From positions 91,468-155,467 of the forward strand of contig JAOUFN010000004.1 in NCBI GenBank assembly GCA_029858285.1: DNA of 64,000 nucleotides. The letters run 5' to 3'. Position 1 is the stretch's first letter; every line of letters starts with the position of its first letter. The stretch comes from Nitrospirota bacterium (lineage in GTDB: Bacteria > Nitrospirota > JACRHL01). The notes below the pieces were generated by a model. It saw nothing but the letters and a program-made list of their open reading frames with translations, was not told the origin of the DNA and ran no database searches. A program made the position numbers and the translations under genes. Positions 40,032 through 48,551 of the stretch are shown piece after piece.

Positions 40032-41129
40032 GTGCTGATCGGAATCCCGAGGGAAATCAAGGACAACGAGTACCGCGTGGCGATGCCGCCGGAAGGTGTG
40101 GCCGAACTGGTGGGTGACGGCCACCGGGTACGGGTGGAGACCGGGGCCGGTGTCGGCAGTGGCTTTACCGATCAGGACTACGCGGTCGTGGGTGCCGAGA
40201 TGGTGCCCATCGACAAGGCGTTCGACGTGGAGATGGTGCTCAAGGTCAAGGAGCCGCAGCCATCCGAAATGGCGCGCTTCCACGCCGATCAGGTGTTATT
40301 TACCTATCTGCATCTGGCCGCCAGCCGCGAACTGACGGCCGGTCTGCTGTCTACCGGCGTGACCGCCATCGCCTATGAGGCGGTGCAGGGTGCCGACGGC
40401 CGCCTGCCCCTGCTGGCGCCGATGAGTGAGGTGGCGGGTGCCCTGGCGGTGATCATGGGCGCGGGTTACCTGTCGCGCCCCTATGGTGGACGTGGATTGC
40501 TGATGAGCGGCATTTCCGGCATCCCTGGCGGCCGCGTGACGGTGCTGGGTGCCGGCGTGGTGGGTTCCAGCGCCACACGTGTGGCACTGGGCATGGGTGC
40601 CCAGGTGACCGTGGTGGACCGCTCCCCCGAGGCGCTGGAGCGTCTGCAACGTGCCTATCCGCAGGCCCAGGTGCGGGACAGCGAGGCGCCCTCGGTAAAG
40701 GCTGCAGTGGTGGATGCGGATCTGGTGGTAGGCGGGGTACTCATCCCCGGCGCCCACGCCCCGCGCATGGTCACCCGCGACATGATTTCCGCCATGCGCA
40801 AGGGCAGTGTGATCGTGGATGTGGCCATCGACCAGGGGGGATGCGTGGAAGACATTCGCCCCACCTCCCACTCCCACCCTACCTATGTGGATGACGGCAT
40901 CGTCTTCTCCGCAATTCCCAACATGCCCGGAGTGGTGCCGCGCACCTCCACCCGTGCCCTGTCGCTGGCTACCCTGCCCTATGTACGCAAGGTGGCGAAA
41001 GGAGGTTGGAAGGCGGCCGCCGCCGCCGACCCGGGTCTGCTTCAGGGGGTGCGCATGAGTGCCGGAAAAATGGCCAATCAGGGCTTGGCCGACACCTTTG
41101 GCCTACCGTTTGCGGAACTGGAACTGTAA
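40032..41129 (+). CDS. ald: Alanine dehydrogenase
   Basis: A 365-residue NAD-dependent L-alanine dehydrogenase, interconverting alanine with pyruvate and ammonium. It starts with GTG after AGAGG (MLIGIPREIKDNEYRVAM). Catalytic features are Lys in EMVLKVKEPQ, His in FTYLHLAASREL and Asp in IVDVAIDQGGCVED; the Rossmann motif is VTVLGAGVVGSSATRVALGMGA. Full length (family about 370). Relatives include pyridine nucleotide transhydrogenase alpha and saccharopine dehydrogenase, but these motifs and length favour Ald. Confidence 0.96.
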   Translation: MLIGIPREIKDNEYRVAMPPEGVAELVGDGHRVRVETGAGVGSGFTDQDYAVVGAEMVPIDKAFDVEMVLKVKEPQPSEMARFHADQVLFTYLHLAASRELTAGLLSTGVTAIAYEAVQGADGRLPLLAPMSEVAGALAVIMGAGYLSRPYGGRGLLMSGISGIPGGRVTVLGAGVVGSSATRVALGMGAQVTVVDRSPEALERLQRAYPQAQVRDSEAPSVKAAVVDADLVVGGVLIPGAHAPRMVTRDMISAMRKGSVIVDVAIDQGGCVEDIRPTSHSHPTYVDDGIVFSAIPNMPGVVPRTSTRALSLATLPYVRKVAKGGWKAAAAADPGLLQGVRMSAGKMANQGLADTFGLPFAELEL

Positions 41130-41215
41130 AAACGGCTGCTGCTCCCGGATGGGGCATTGCAGACGGCACGCGCGTCCCCTATAATCCCGCTTCCCGTTTC
41201 ACAAAAGCGGTTTTT

Positions 41216-41292
<77 letters not shown>

Positions 41293-41300
41293 CTTTTAAG

Positions 41301-41334
41301 CTCCCCCGCCGGTCACGGCGCGGGGAGTTTTTTA
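41301..41334 (+). terminator. Intrinsic terminator after tRNA-Pro
   Basis: CTCCCC (41301-41306) pairs with GGGGAG (41322-41327), with further GC pairs inside the stem, followed by TTTTTT (41328-41333). It begins eight bases after the tRNA. Confidence 0.85.
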
Positions 41335-41410
41335 TTTTCCGTGGCGGCCTCCACCCGCAAGATTTCCCCTGGCCATCCCGACAAGCCCCTCGCGTCCAGC
41401 CGGTTCCGTA

Positions 41411-42274
41411 TCAGCCTGCGCGCAGGGCGGCACGCACCGTATTGGCCAGCAGCATGGCCACCGTCATGGGGCCCACGCCACCCGGCACCGGGGTGATGCA
41501 CCCGGCTACGCCGCGCAGCGCCTCAAAGTCCACATCCCCGCACAGGCTTCCGTCCGTCAGCCGGTGAATGCCCACGTCCACCACCACCGCGCCGGGTTGC
41601 ACCATGTCGGCGCGGATCAGGCGCGGCACCCCGGCGCAGGCGAACAGCAGGTCGGCCTGCCGGGTGAGTGTGGGCAAATCGCGGGTTTTCGAATGGCAGA
41701 TGGTCACTGTGGCGTGGGCGCGCACCAGCAGGTCCGCCAGCGGTCGCCCCACGGCGCCGCGCCCCACCACCACAGCGTGACGCCCTGCCACCGGGATGCC
41801 GGTTTCCGCCAGCAGACGCATCACCCCCAGCGGGGTGCACGGCTGGAAGGCATCCTCCCCCTGAGCCGCCAGCCCCACGTTGAGGGGGTGAAAGCCGTCC
41901 ACGTCCTTTTCCGGCGCCACAGCCTGGATACAGGCCGCTTCCCGGATGCCGCGGGGCAGGGGCAGTTGCACCAGAATGCCGTGTACTGTCCGGTCGGCGT
42001 TCAACTCGCGAATGTGGGCCAGTACATCCGTCTCCGTAGCCGCTGTCGGCAGCCGCTGCAGGCGGAAGCCGATGCCCACCTCCCCGCAGGCGCGCTGTTT
42101 GTTGCGCACATACACCTGGGAGGCCGGGTCGTCCCCCACCAGCAACACCGCCACCGTGGGGTGCGTGCCGCGCTGGCGCATGGCGGCCACCTCGCCGGCC
42201 AGTTCGGCGCGCAGTCGGGCGGCCACGGCCTTGCCGTCCAGAATGCGGTGGGATGTGACGGAACGGGTGCTCAT
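41411..42274 (-). CDS. folD: Methylenetetrahydrofolate dehydrogenase/cyclohydrolase
   Basis: A 287-residue bifunctional enzyme that converts 5,10-methylene-THF to 10-formyl-THF with NADP. The catalytic Lys lies in [52 protein letters not shown] and [16 protein letters not shown] are family signatures. The NADP loop reads [11 protein letters not shown], where most FolD proteins have GRS, a minor variation. ATG 42274 gives the usual start region; the open frame upstream is not conserved in character. Confidence 0.96.
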   Translation of the reverse strand: MSTRSVTSHRILDGKAVAARLRAELAGEVAAMRQRGTHPTVAVLLVGDDPASQVYVRNKQRACGEVGIGFRLQRLPTAATETDVLAHIRELNADRTVHGILVQLPLPRGIREAACIQAVAPEKDVDGFHPLNVGLAAQGEDAFQPCTPLGVMRLLAETGIPVAGRHAVVVGRGAVGRPLADLLVRAHATVTICHSKTRDLPTLTRQADLLFACAGVPRLIRADMVQPGAVVVDVGIHRLTDGSLCGDVDFEALRGVAGCITPVPGGVGPMTVAMLLANTVRAALRAG

Positions 42275-42425
42275 GGGGTATTCGATCAGATTCGGGTTGC
42301 CACGGCCCCGCCGGATGCCGGATCGCGAGGAAGCGCCGATTGTACCATCCGCTCCGCGTCTCTGTGCCGGGCGGCTGCGATGGGACGGGGCGGGGCTATA
42401 CTGTAGGGGCGCGGTCCGCCTGTGG

Positions 42426-42460
42426 CGGGGCGGGGCACGGCGGGGCGGGGCACGGCGGGG
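42426..42460. repeat. 15-base GC-rich tandem repeat upstream of acyP
   Basis: CGGGGCGGGGCACGG occurs twice in perfect tandem (42426-42440, 42441-42455) followed by a partial copy (CGGGG). It lies in the folD-acyP divergent gap (42275-42515), which holds no other feature that I can support. Confidence 0.75.
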
Positions 42461-42515
42461 CCGTGAAGCGAATTCACCAATGGGCAGTCGTGGCAGGCAA
42501 TCAGGAGACGTGTAG

Positions 42516-42809
42516 ATGCAGCGGCATGCGCTGGAGATGCTGGTGGCAGGCCAGGTGCAGGGGGTGGGGTACCGGGATTTCACCCGCGTCACCGCACTGG
42601 GTCTGGGGGTGGAGGGTTTTGTGGAAAATCTCTCGGACGGTCGCGTGCATGTGATCGCCAAGGGTACCCAGGAGACACTGGACGCCCTCATTGCTGCTTT
42701 GCGCAAGGGGCCACCCGCATCCCGGGTGACGCGCGTGGATTTTGTCCCTTACCACGGCCGCGAATCGTTTACGGAATTCCACATTCGCCGAAGGGATGCC
42801 ACGTCCTGA
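42516..42809 (+). CDS. acyP: Acylphosphatase
   Basis: A 97-residue cytosolic enzyme that hydrolyses acyl phosphates. The catalytic Arg lies in GQVQGVGYRDFT and the catalytic Asn in GFVENLSDGRVHV. AGGAG precedes the ATG by nine bases. It is single, divergent from folD. Confidence 0.95.
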   Translation: MQRHALEMLVAGQVQGVGYRDFTRVTALGLGVEGFVENLSDGRVHVIAKGTQETLDALIAALRKGPPASRVTRVDFVPYHGRESFTEFHIRRRDATS

Positions 42810-42896
42810 TGGAGGTAGCGAGCGACTGCCCACAGGACCGGCCCGGGGAGCAGCGCTGTGTGGGGAAAGTAGCTGCGGAAATTTTGCCTCGACGCG

Positions 42897-43250
42897 CTAC
42901 GTCGTGGCGGCCACGCGATCCATGATGGCGCGAATGGACTGACGGGTTTCGCGATCCGGCTCGTCGAACTGCACCGCCATGCCGAGTTCCTTGACGTGCG
43001 CCACCCAGCCGTGGACAAAAACCTCCTCGATGCCGTCATTCACGATCAGGCGGCACTCACATGCGCACTCCTGGGGAAAACGTTCGGTAATGAGCAGGTA
43101 CATCCCGCCTTCGCTCAGATTATGAACGTCCCCGAACACCTCCATGCCGCCACCGCGCAGGCAGACGGCGGCGCGAACTCTGCCGTGCACTTCGACACGA
43201 TCTTCGCGGGTGAGAGGGCTGGCAACCGGTTTTTTTGGGCGGCGCTTCAT
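42897..43250 (-). CDS. PilZ-domain protein (putative cyclic-di-GMP receptor)
   Basis: A 117-residue protein that is almost only a PilZ domain. An Arg-rich N-terminal segment (REDRVEVHGRVRAAV) precedes NLSEGGMYLLI, which fits the (D/N)xSxxG half of the c-di-GMP site. WVAHVKELGMAVQF closes the barrel. The RxxxR half is present as RVEVHGR but its spacing is not exact, so ligand binding is probable rather than certain. No GGDEF/EAL gene is nearby. Confidence 0.75.
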   Translation of the reverse strand: MKRRPKKPVASPLTREDRVEVHGRVRAAVCLRGGGMEVFGDVHNLSEGGMYLLITERFPQECACECRLIVNDGIEEVFVHGWVAHVKELGMAVQFDEPDRETRQSIRAIMDRVAATT

Positions 43251-43364
43251 ATCTCGTCGTATCGGCTGTTTGTGGCGGTAATTAAGGGAAATCCGCGAAA
43301 AAGCAGGCAGGGATGTGCGGTCCGGGATTTACGCCGGGGTGGAAGAAGTGAGGATGCATTGAGG

Positions 43365-43787
43365 CTACTCCACAATCCTGATCCCGGTCTCTTCGTAGTT
43401 GCGGTTGGCAATCCGGTAGGCCTTCATGAGCGGGTTGGCGGGATCGCGCAAGCCCATGATGATCCAGCGGAAATCCGGGTCGATACTGGCGATGGAGCGT
43501 TCCGCCTGCACCACGTCGGCGATGGACGGCACCGGGCTGGACTCGGTGTGGCTGTGGAAGATGCACACCACCTCAAGCCCCTTTTCCTGGCAGCGGCGGT
43601 AAGCGTACTCCGTGGCCTTGGGACCGACCGAAAAAGTCATGGTGGACTGGTCACAGTTGTAGGCGGGAATCATAACCTTCACCTCCCGGGCGGCATTGGC
43701 CCCCAGAAAACCGCAGCATTCCAGAGGTTTTTCCTTGAGGCCGTGGGCGAACATGGCGTCCACGATGGTTTTGGGAATGATCAGCAC
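43365..43787 (-). CDS. JAMM/Mov34-family metalloprotease-like protein
   Basis: A 140-residue JAB1/MPN domain protein. The zinc motif is complete: Glu in KPLECCGFLGAN and HSHTESSPVPSIADV (HxHx7SxxD). The GTG at 43787 has GGAGG five bases upstream; the frame extends 40 residues further upstream without a better start. In bacteria such stand-alone JAMM proteins (Mec+/RadC-like groups) cut C-terminal tails of ubiquitin-like sulfur carriers such as MoaD/ThiS relatives. A MoaD-MoaE fusion needing such cleavage lies 7 kb away, which makes it a candidate substrate; that link is inference. Confidence 0.85.
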   Translation of the reverse strand: MLIIPKTIVDAMFAHGLKEKPLECCGFLGANAAREVKVMIPAYNCDQSTMTFSVGPKATEYAYRRCQEKGLEVVCIFHSHTESSPVPSIADVVQAERSIASIDPDFRWIIMGLRDPANPLMKAYRIANRNYEETGIRIVE

Positions 43788-44019
43788 ACACACCTCCGTG
43801 GCCGGACGCGACGTTTTTTTTCCTGCAAGGCAGGAACACACAGAGACCCCGTCCGGCGGGATGGGGGAACGACCGGGCGGGGTCCTGGAGAGGGGCGTTG
43901 TCGCCACCCCTCTCCTTCAGGATAACGCAGGCGGGGCGTGTACGCATCTGCCGCTACCCCCTCCATGTTTCGACAGCAGACAACATCCTGTTCCCGTCAC
44001 GAGCGGTGATCTGCCCCGC

Positions 44020-45225
44020 TCACGAGCGGTAATCCGCGTTGATCCGCACATAGTCGTAGGAAAAATCACAGGTCAGGACCGAAGCCTCCCCCGGGCCATC
44101 ACCCAGAGACAGGGCGATGGTGTATTCGCGGCCCGCCATCACCCCGCCACAGGCCTTTTCTGCGGCGCTTCCGAGCCAGACACCATCACGCACCAGCTCG
44201 GCGTGATTGAAGCTCAGAGAGGCGCGCTCCGGGAGAAAGAGCACCCCGGCCTGTCCGGCGGCGGCGACGATCCGTCCCCAGTTGGGATCGGCACCGAACA
44301 GGGCCGTTTTCACCAGGTTCGAGGTGGCGATCTGGCGCGCCACAGTCAGGGCGTCGGCTTCGCTGGCCAACCCCCGCACGGTGACGGTCACCAGCTTGGT
44401 TGCCCCTTCCCCATCGGCGACGATGGACCGCGCCAGTTCATCGCACAGTGTCTCCAGAGCGGTGGCAAAATCCTCCCATCCGGCGCTTCCCGGCGCCAGG
44501 GGTGGGCCACCGGCGCGACCATTGGCCAGCGCCAGCACACAGTCGTTGGTGGAGGTGTCGCCGTCCACGGTGATGCGGTTGAAGGTGCGCTCCACGGCTC
44601 CCGACAGGGCGGTTTGCAGGTTGGGAGCAGACACGGGGGCATCGGTGGCGATGAATCCCAGCATGGTAGCCATGTTGGGATGGATCATGCCGGAGCCCTT
44701 GGTGATACCGGTAAGCGTCAGGGTGCGCCCCTTGAGAGGAACCGTGACACTGTGCAGTTTGGCCACCAGATCGGTGGTGCGAATGGCCTCGGCGGCAGCC
44801 GACCAGCCGGTTTCCACCAGGTTTTTGGCCGCTCTGGGAATCCCGGCGCGCAACTTGGGCATCGGCAGGGGCTGGGCGATCACCCCGGTGGAGGCGACCA
44901 GCACCTGATCGGCGGGAATTCCAAGGGCAGCCCCCACCAGTTCCGCCATCTCGCGGGTATCGGCTTCGCCCTGGGCACCGGTGTAGGCGTTGGCGCCACC
45001 GCTGTTGGCGACTACGGCGTGACAGACCCCCTTTTTCACCACGCCCCGGCTCCATTCCACCGGCGCAGCGCGTACCACGTTGGTGGTGAACACCCCGGCC
45101 ACTGCGGCGGGAAATTCGGAGGCGATCAGCATCAGGTCCGGCGCGCCGGTCTTCTTGATTCCCGCAGCGATGCCGGTGGCGGTAAAGCCGGAAACCGGCA
45201 GGGCAGGTCCCTTCGCGTAGTTCAT
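44020..45225 (-). CDS. argJ: Bifunctional ornithine acetyltransferase/N-acetylglutamate synthase
   Basis: A 401-residue arginine-synthesis enzyme that recycles the acetyl group from N-acetylornithine to glutamate. The precursor self-cleaves before Thr in the segment GMIHPNMATMLGFIATDA. Further signatures are VVANSGGANAYTG and DGDTSTNDCVLALANG. The start overlaps the argC stop (ATGA). The C-terminus ends DYVRINADYRS as in the family. Confidence 0.96.
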   Translation of the reverse strand: MNYAKGPALPVSGFTATGIAAGIKKTGAPDLMLIASEFPAAVAGVFTTNVVRAAPVEWSRGVVKKGVCHAVVANSGGANAYTGAQGEADTREMAELVGAALGIPADQVLVASTGVIAQPLPMPKLRAGIPRAAKNLVETGWSAAAEAIRTTDLVAKLHSVTVPLKGRTLTLTGITKGSGMIHPNMATMLGFIATDAPVSAPNLQTALSGAVERTFNRITVDGDTSTNDCVLALANGRAGGPPLAPGSAGWEDFATALETLCDELARSIVADGEGATKLVTVTVRGLASEADALTVARQIATSNLVKTALFGADPNWGRIVAAAGQAGVLFLPERASLSFNHAELVRDGVWLGSAAEKACGGVMAGREYTIALSLGDGPGEASVLTCDFSYDYVRINADYRS

Positions 45226-46292
45226 GCCACACTCCCGATAGTGGTGAGGGCCGTCTGCTCGGGCAGGCCCAGCATCACATTCAGACACTGCACCGCTTGC
45301 CCCGCCGCACCCTTGATGAGGTTGTCGATGGCACACAGGGCCACCAGCCGCCGGTCCGACTCGCTCCCCGCCAGCGCCACGTGAAAGCCGTTGGTAGCGG
45401 ACACATGGCGGGTGTTGGGAAAAACCCCCTCGGGCAACAGTCGGGAGAAGGGCGATTCGGCGTAGGTTTTGGCGAAATGTCCCCGCACCTGCTCCAGATC
45501 AACCCGCCAACTGTCCGCCGGGCGCACATAGACCGAGGCCAGAATGCCCCGCGCCATGGGAACCACCTGTGGGGTGAAGAACAGGTCCAGCCCGCTGCCG
45601 CCGATGCGCTCGGCATGGAAGCGCATCTCCGGCTGGTGGCGGTGACAGCCCACGGCGTACGCACGTACCCCGCCATCCACCTCGCAGAACAGGTTTTCGG
45701 TGCGCGCCTCGCGGCCCGCGCCGGAGATGCCGCTCTTGGCATCCACGATGACCCCTGCCGAAGGTTTGACGAAACCACCGGTAAGCAGAGGAAGCAATGC
45801 CAGCAGGGTAGCCGTGGGGTAGCAGCCAGGCACCCCCACCAGCCGGGCGTCGGCAATGCGGGCCCGTTCAAACTCCACCAGGCCGTAAACTGCCTCGGCG
45901 GCCAGTTCCGGGCAGGGGTGGGGGTGACCATACGCAGCGCGGTAGACGTCCGGGTCGGAAAAACGGTAGTCGGCGGACAGATCAATGACCCGCGCTCCGG
46001 CCCGCACCACCTTGCCCAAAATCGCCGCCGATTCGCCGTGGGGCAGGGCGGACATGATGATGTCGGCTTCGTCCGCAGCGGCTTCCGCGTCCAGCGCAGT
46101 CAGGGGGATATCCCCGGCTGGGCCCAAAGCGGGAAACACGTCCACGGCCCGGCTGCCGACAAAGCGTACCGAGGTGGCCAGCGTCACCCGCACCTGGGGG
46201 TGGCCGGCGAGAAGGGCCAGCAACCCGCCCCCTACATAGCCACTGGCGCCCAGCACGGCGATACGGGTGATCGGGTTCTGTTTGTTACTCAT
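45222..46292 (-). CDS. argC: N-acetyl-gamma-glutamyl-phosphate reductase
   Basis: A 356-residue NADPH-dependent reductase for the third step of arginine synthesis. The N-terminal Rossmann motif is IAVLGASGYVGGGLLALLAGHP. The catalytic Cys is in VGVPGCYPTATLLALLPL, and the His segment is HRHQPEM. GAGGTG lies just before ATG 46292. It follows rpsI after a terminator, so it may depend on read-through or on a promoter in the 129-base gap upstream. It is translationally coupled to argJ. Confidence 0.96.
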   Translation of the reverse strand: MSNKQNPITRIAVLGASGYVGGGLLALLAGHPQVRVTLATSVRFVGSRAVDVFPALGPAGDIPLTALDAEAAADEADIIMSALPHGESAAILGKVVRAGARVIDLSADYRFSDPDVYRAAYGHPHPCPELAAEAVYGLVEFERARIADARLVGVPGCYPTATLLALLPLLTGGFVKPSAGVIVDAKSGISGAGREARTENLFCEVDGGVRAYAVGCHRHQPEMRFHAERIGGSGLDLFFTPQVVPMARGILASVYVRPADSWRVDLEQVRGHFAKTYAESPFSRLLPEGVFPNTRHVSATNGFHVALAGSESDRRLVALCAIDNLIKGAAGQAVQCLNVMLGLPEQTALTTIGSVA

Positions 46293-46420
46293 ACTGCACC
46301 TCATGTCGAGGTTCGTGCATAAATCCGCCACGGGATTTAGGCCAGAAATGGACGCTGGAAATGTATGCCGAAGCGCGCCCCGGAATCCATAGCCGTTACC
46401 GGGGATCGCCCTCCAGCCAC

Positions 46421-46452
46421 AAAAAAAGGGGGAGAGGGGGAACCTCTCCCCC
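46421..46452 (-). terminator. Intrinsic terminator of rplM-rpsI
   Basis: On the minus strand a perfect 10-base stem (GGGGGAGAGG, 46452-46443 with 46437-46428) is followed by seven T residues (46427-46421), 34 bases after the rpsI stop. Confidence 0.9.
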
Positions 46453-46485
46453 TCGAGGGGGTCACACGAATGTGACGGCGTTCCC

Positions 46486-46875
46486 TTAACGCTTGGAGAA
46501 CTGGAACTTCTTTCGCGCACCCGGCTGGCCCGGCTTCTTGCGCTCGACCATACGGGAGTCACGGGTGACGTAGCCGGCCGCCTTAAGGGGCGGACGCAGG
46601 GCCTCGTCGGCGGCCATCAGGGCGCGGGTGATGCCGTGACGGATGGCACCGGCCTGTCCGGCCAGACCGCCACCACGCACGTTTACCAGCACGTCGTAGC
46701 TGCCACCCTGACCGGTCAACTCCAGCGGCTGGCGAACGATGGTCACCAGGGTTTCCCGCATGAGGTAGTCCGCCGCGGGGCGCTTGTTGATGGTGACGTT
46801 GCCGCTGCCCGCCAGAATGCGGACCCGCGCCACCGCCGTTTTGCGCCGTCCAATTGCCGAGTACACCGTGCTCAT
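46486..46875 (-). CDS. rpsI: 30S ribosomal protein S9
   Basis: A 129-residue ribosomal protein. [16 protein letters not shown] at the N-terminus, [14 protein letters not shown] in the middle, and the basic tail [11 protein letters not shown] that reaches the P site are all typical. It follows rplM after 22 bases. Confidence 0.98.
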   Translation of the reverse strand: MSTVYSAIGRRKTAVARVRILAGSGNVTINKRPAADYLMRETLVTIVRQPLELTGQGGSYDVLVNVRGGGLAGQAGAIRHGITRALMAADEALRPPLKAAGYVTRDSRMVERKKPGQPGARKKFQFSKR

Positions 46876-46897
46876 ATCGTTGAATCGGGCTCCGTGC

Positions 46898-47332
46898 CTA
46901 CTTGGTCAGGGTGAGGGGGGTGGGCTGCTGGGCCTGGTGGGGGTGGGCCGTTCCGGCATACACCCGCAGCTTGGTGGCCATGTCCCGGCCCAGCCGGTTC
47001 TTGGGCAGCATGCCCCGCACCGCCAGGGTGATGATGCGCGTCGGATCACGCTGCATCAGCTTCTCGGCGGAAAATTCCTTCAGGCCTCCGATGTACCCGG
47101 TGTGGTGCCGATACATCTTGTCCTTCATCTTGTTTCCGGTCAGGCGCACCTTCTCGGCGTTGATCACGACGATGTGGTCGCCCAGATCCTCGTGGGGGGT
47201 GAAGGTTGGCTTGTGCTTGCCGCGCAGCACCGACGCCAGACGCGAGGCCAGGCGCCCCAGGGTCTGGCCGGAAGCGTCCACCAGGAACCACTTTTCTTCC
47301 TGGTCTGATTTGCGGAACGAGATGGTCTTCAT
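46898..47332 (-). CDS. rplM: 50S ribosomal protein L13
   Basis: A 144-residue ribosomal protein. Signatures are [35 protein letters not shown] and [24 protein letters not shown]. It is the first gene of rplM-rpsI and is read from a strong promoter 83 bases upstream. Confidence 0.98.
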   Translation of the reverse strand: MKTISFRKSDQEEKWFLVDASGQTLGRLASRLASVLRGKHKPTFTPHEDLGDHIVVINAEKVRLTGNKMKDKMYRHHTGYIGGLKEFSAEKLMQRDPTRIITLAVRGMLPKNRLGRDMATKLRVYAGTAHPHQAQQPTPLTLTK

Positions 47333-47414
47333 TACAGGAATTCCGTCGACATAGAAAAAATTGTTCCCGCCCCCAAGCCGAGGCCTGAGCGGATTGTGCG
47401 AGAGGAAGCTAGGT

Positions 47415-47442
47415 ATTATAAGGCAAGCTGCGCTGCCGTCAA
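47415..47442 (-). promoter_or_regulatory. Sigma-70 promoter of rplM-rpsI
   Basis: On the minus strand TTGACG (47442-47437), a 16-base spacer and a perfect TATAAT (47420-47415). The predicted start leaves a leader of about 75 bases before rplM. Confidence 0.8.
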
Positions 47443-47988
47443 GAGGAAAAGTGCCAGAAGCGCGACCCTCCGGCCACCCCGTTTGCGGGGTAGTCGAGGG
47501 AAGGGGGCTGCGGGGGGGTGAGAATGGGCACTGGATTTCCGAAATCCGGCACCCGCGCGACCGGTCAAGGCACGTGTGCGGTCAAGATGAAACGGTCCGC
47601 CACCGCCTGCCGTGCGGAACGCCGTGATTTTATGGGATATGGCACGGGGCTTGTATCCGTTACCTTGGGATTTGCCTTGGTACCGGGCCGTGCCGGAGGC
47701 GCTTCCGAGCCGGTTTTCTTGACAATAAGCCCGCCCCCCGTTACGCTTTCGTGAAATCGTAGCACGGTCGGCTCAGGGGCTTTTGACAAGCGGACCTGCC
47801 GGAAATGGAAGCCTCCTTTGTTGGGGCGGCTGGCCGGATACAGCGGTGTGTGAATTCTGTCGGGCCGTGTCAATGCCTGGCGCTCCACCGGTTTGGTAGT
47901 GCGTGTACGTGTAGTTGTTGTCGGGTCGCCGCGCAACCGTTGCGGTCTGGCCCGGTGTTGTACAAACGGTTAAACGGAGGTTGGTTTC
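47443..47988 (+). other. Intergenic region with moaC promoter and long leader (candidate molybdenum-cofactor riboswitch)
   Basis: No protein gene is supported between the rplM promoter and moaC. A promoter candidate lies at 47719-47747. From there about 240 bases of GC-rich, structured-looking leader precede moaC, including GGAAATGGAAGCCTCC at 47800-47815. A leader of this length before moaC is where Moco-sensing RNAs occur in other proteobacteria, but I cannot fold or align it here. Confidence 0.3.
47719..47747 (+). promoter_or_regulatory. Candidate sigma-70 promoter for moaC
   Basis: A perfect TTGACA (47719-47724), a 17-base spacer and TACGCT (47742-47747), which keeps TA...T. Confidence 0.5.
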
Positions 47989-48513
47989 GTGTCGGATCTT
48001 ACCCATTTCAACGATTCGGGCCGCGCCCACATGGTGGATGTTTCTGGCAAGGCGGATACCAGCCGCGAGGCCATCGCCGCCGGTACCATCAAGGTGTTGC
48101 CCGCAACTTTCGAGCGCATCCAGAACGGCAAGATCGCCAAGGGCGACGTCCTGTCGGTGGCGCAGGTGGCGGGCATCATGGCCGCCAAAAAATGCCATGA
48201 CATCATCCCGATGTGTCACCCCCTGCTGCTCACCAAGGTAAACATTGAGTTTGTGGAAGACAGCAAGGTGGATGCCGACGGCTATTGCTCCATCACCGCC
48301 ACCGGCACAGTGCGCGTCAAGGGGCAGACCGGTGTGGAGATGGAAGCCCTCACCGCAGTCAGCGTCACCCTGCTCACCATCTACGACATGTGCAAGGCAA
48401 TCGACAAGGGGATGTATTTCACCAATGTCGGCCTGCTGTCCAAGGAGGGTGGCAAGAGCGGCGACTTCACCAACCCGCACATCGAAGCGATGCACACCAA
48501 TGTGAAGGTCTAA
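47989..48513 (+). CDS. moaC: Cyclic pyranopterin monophosphate synthase
   Basis: A 174-residue enzyme for the second half of the first molybdopterin step. GTG start with GGAGG eight bases upstream. Motifs: [52 protein letters not shown] and [11 protein letters not shown], including the catalytic Lys/Asp residues. About 12 residues are added at the C-terminus ([13 protein letters not shown]). The partner moaA is not in the window. An ABC exporter starts 38 bases downstream. Confidence 0.96.
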   Translation: MSDLTHFNDSGRAHMVDVSGKADTSREAIAAGTIKVLPATFERIQNGKIAKGDVLSVAQVAGIMAAKKCHDIIPMCHPLLLTKVNIEFVEDSKVDADGYCSITATGTVRVKGQTGVEMEALTAVSVTLLTIYDMCKAIDKGMYFTNVGLLSKEGGKSGDFTNPHIEAMHTNVKV

Positions 48514-48551
48514 CCGGAGCCTTCGGCTCTGGTTCAGGAGGAAGCGTCGCG

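Noticed and set aside
47518..47754. 78-codon open frame between rplM and moaC
   Set aside because: No ribosome site, no family and it overlaps the moaC promoter candidate.
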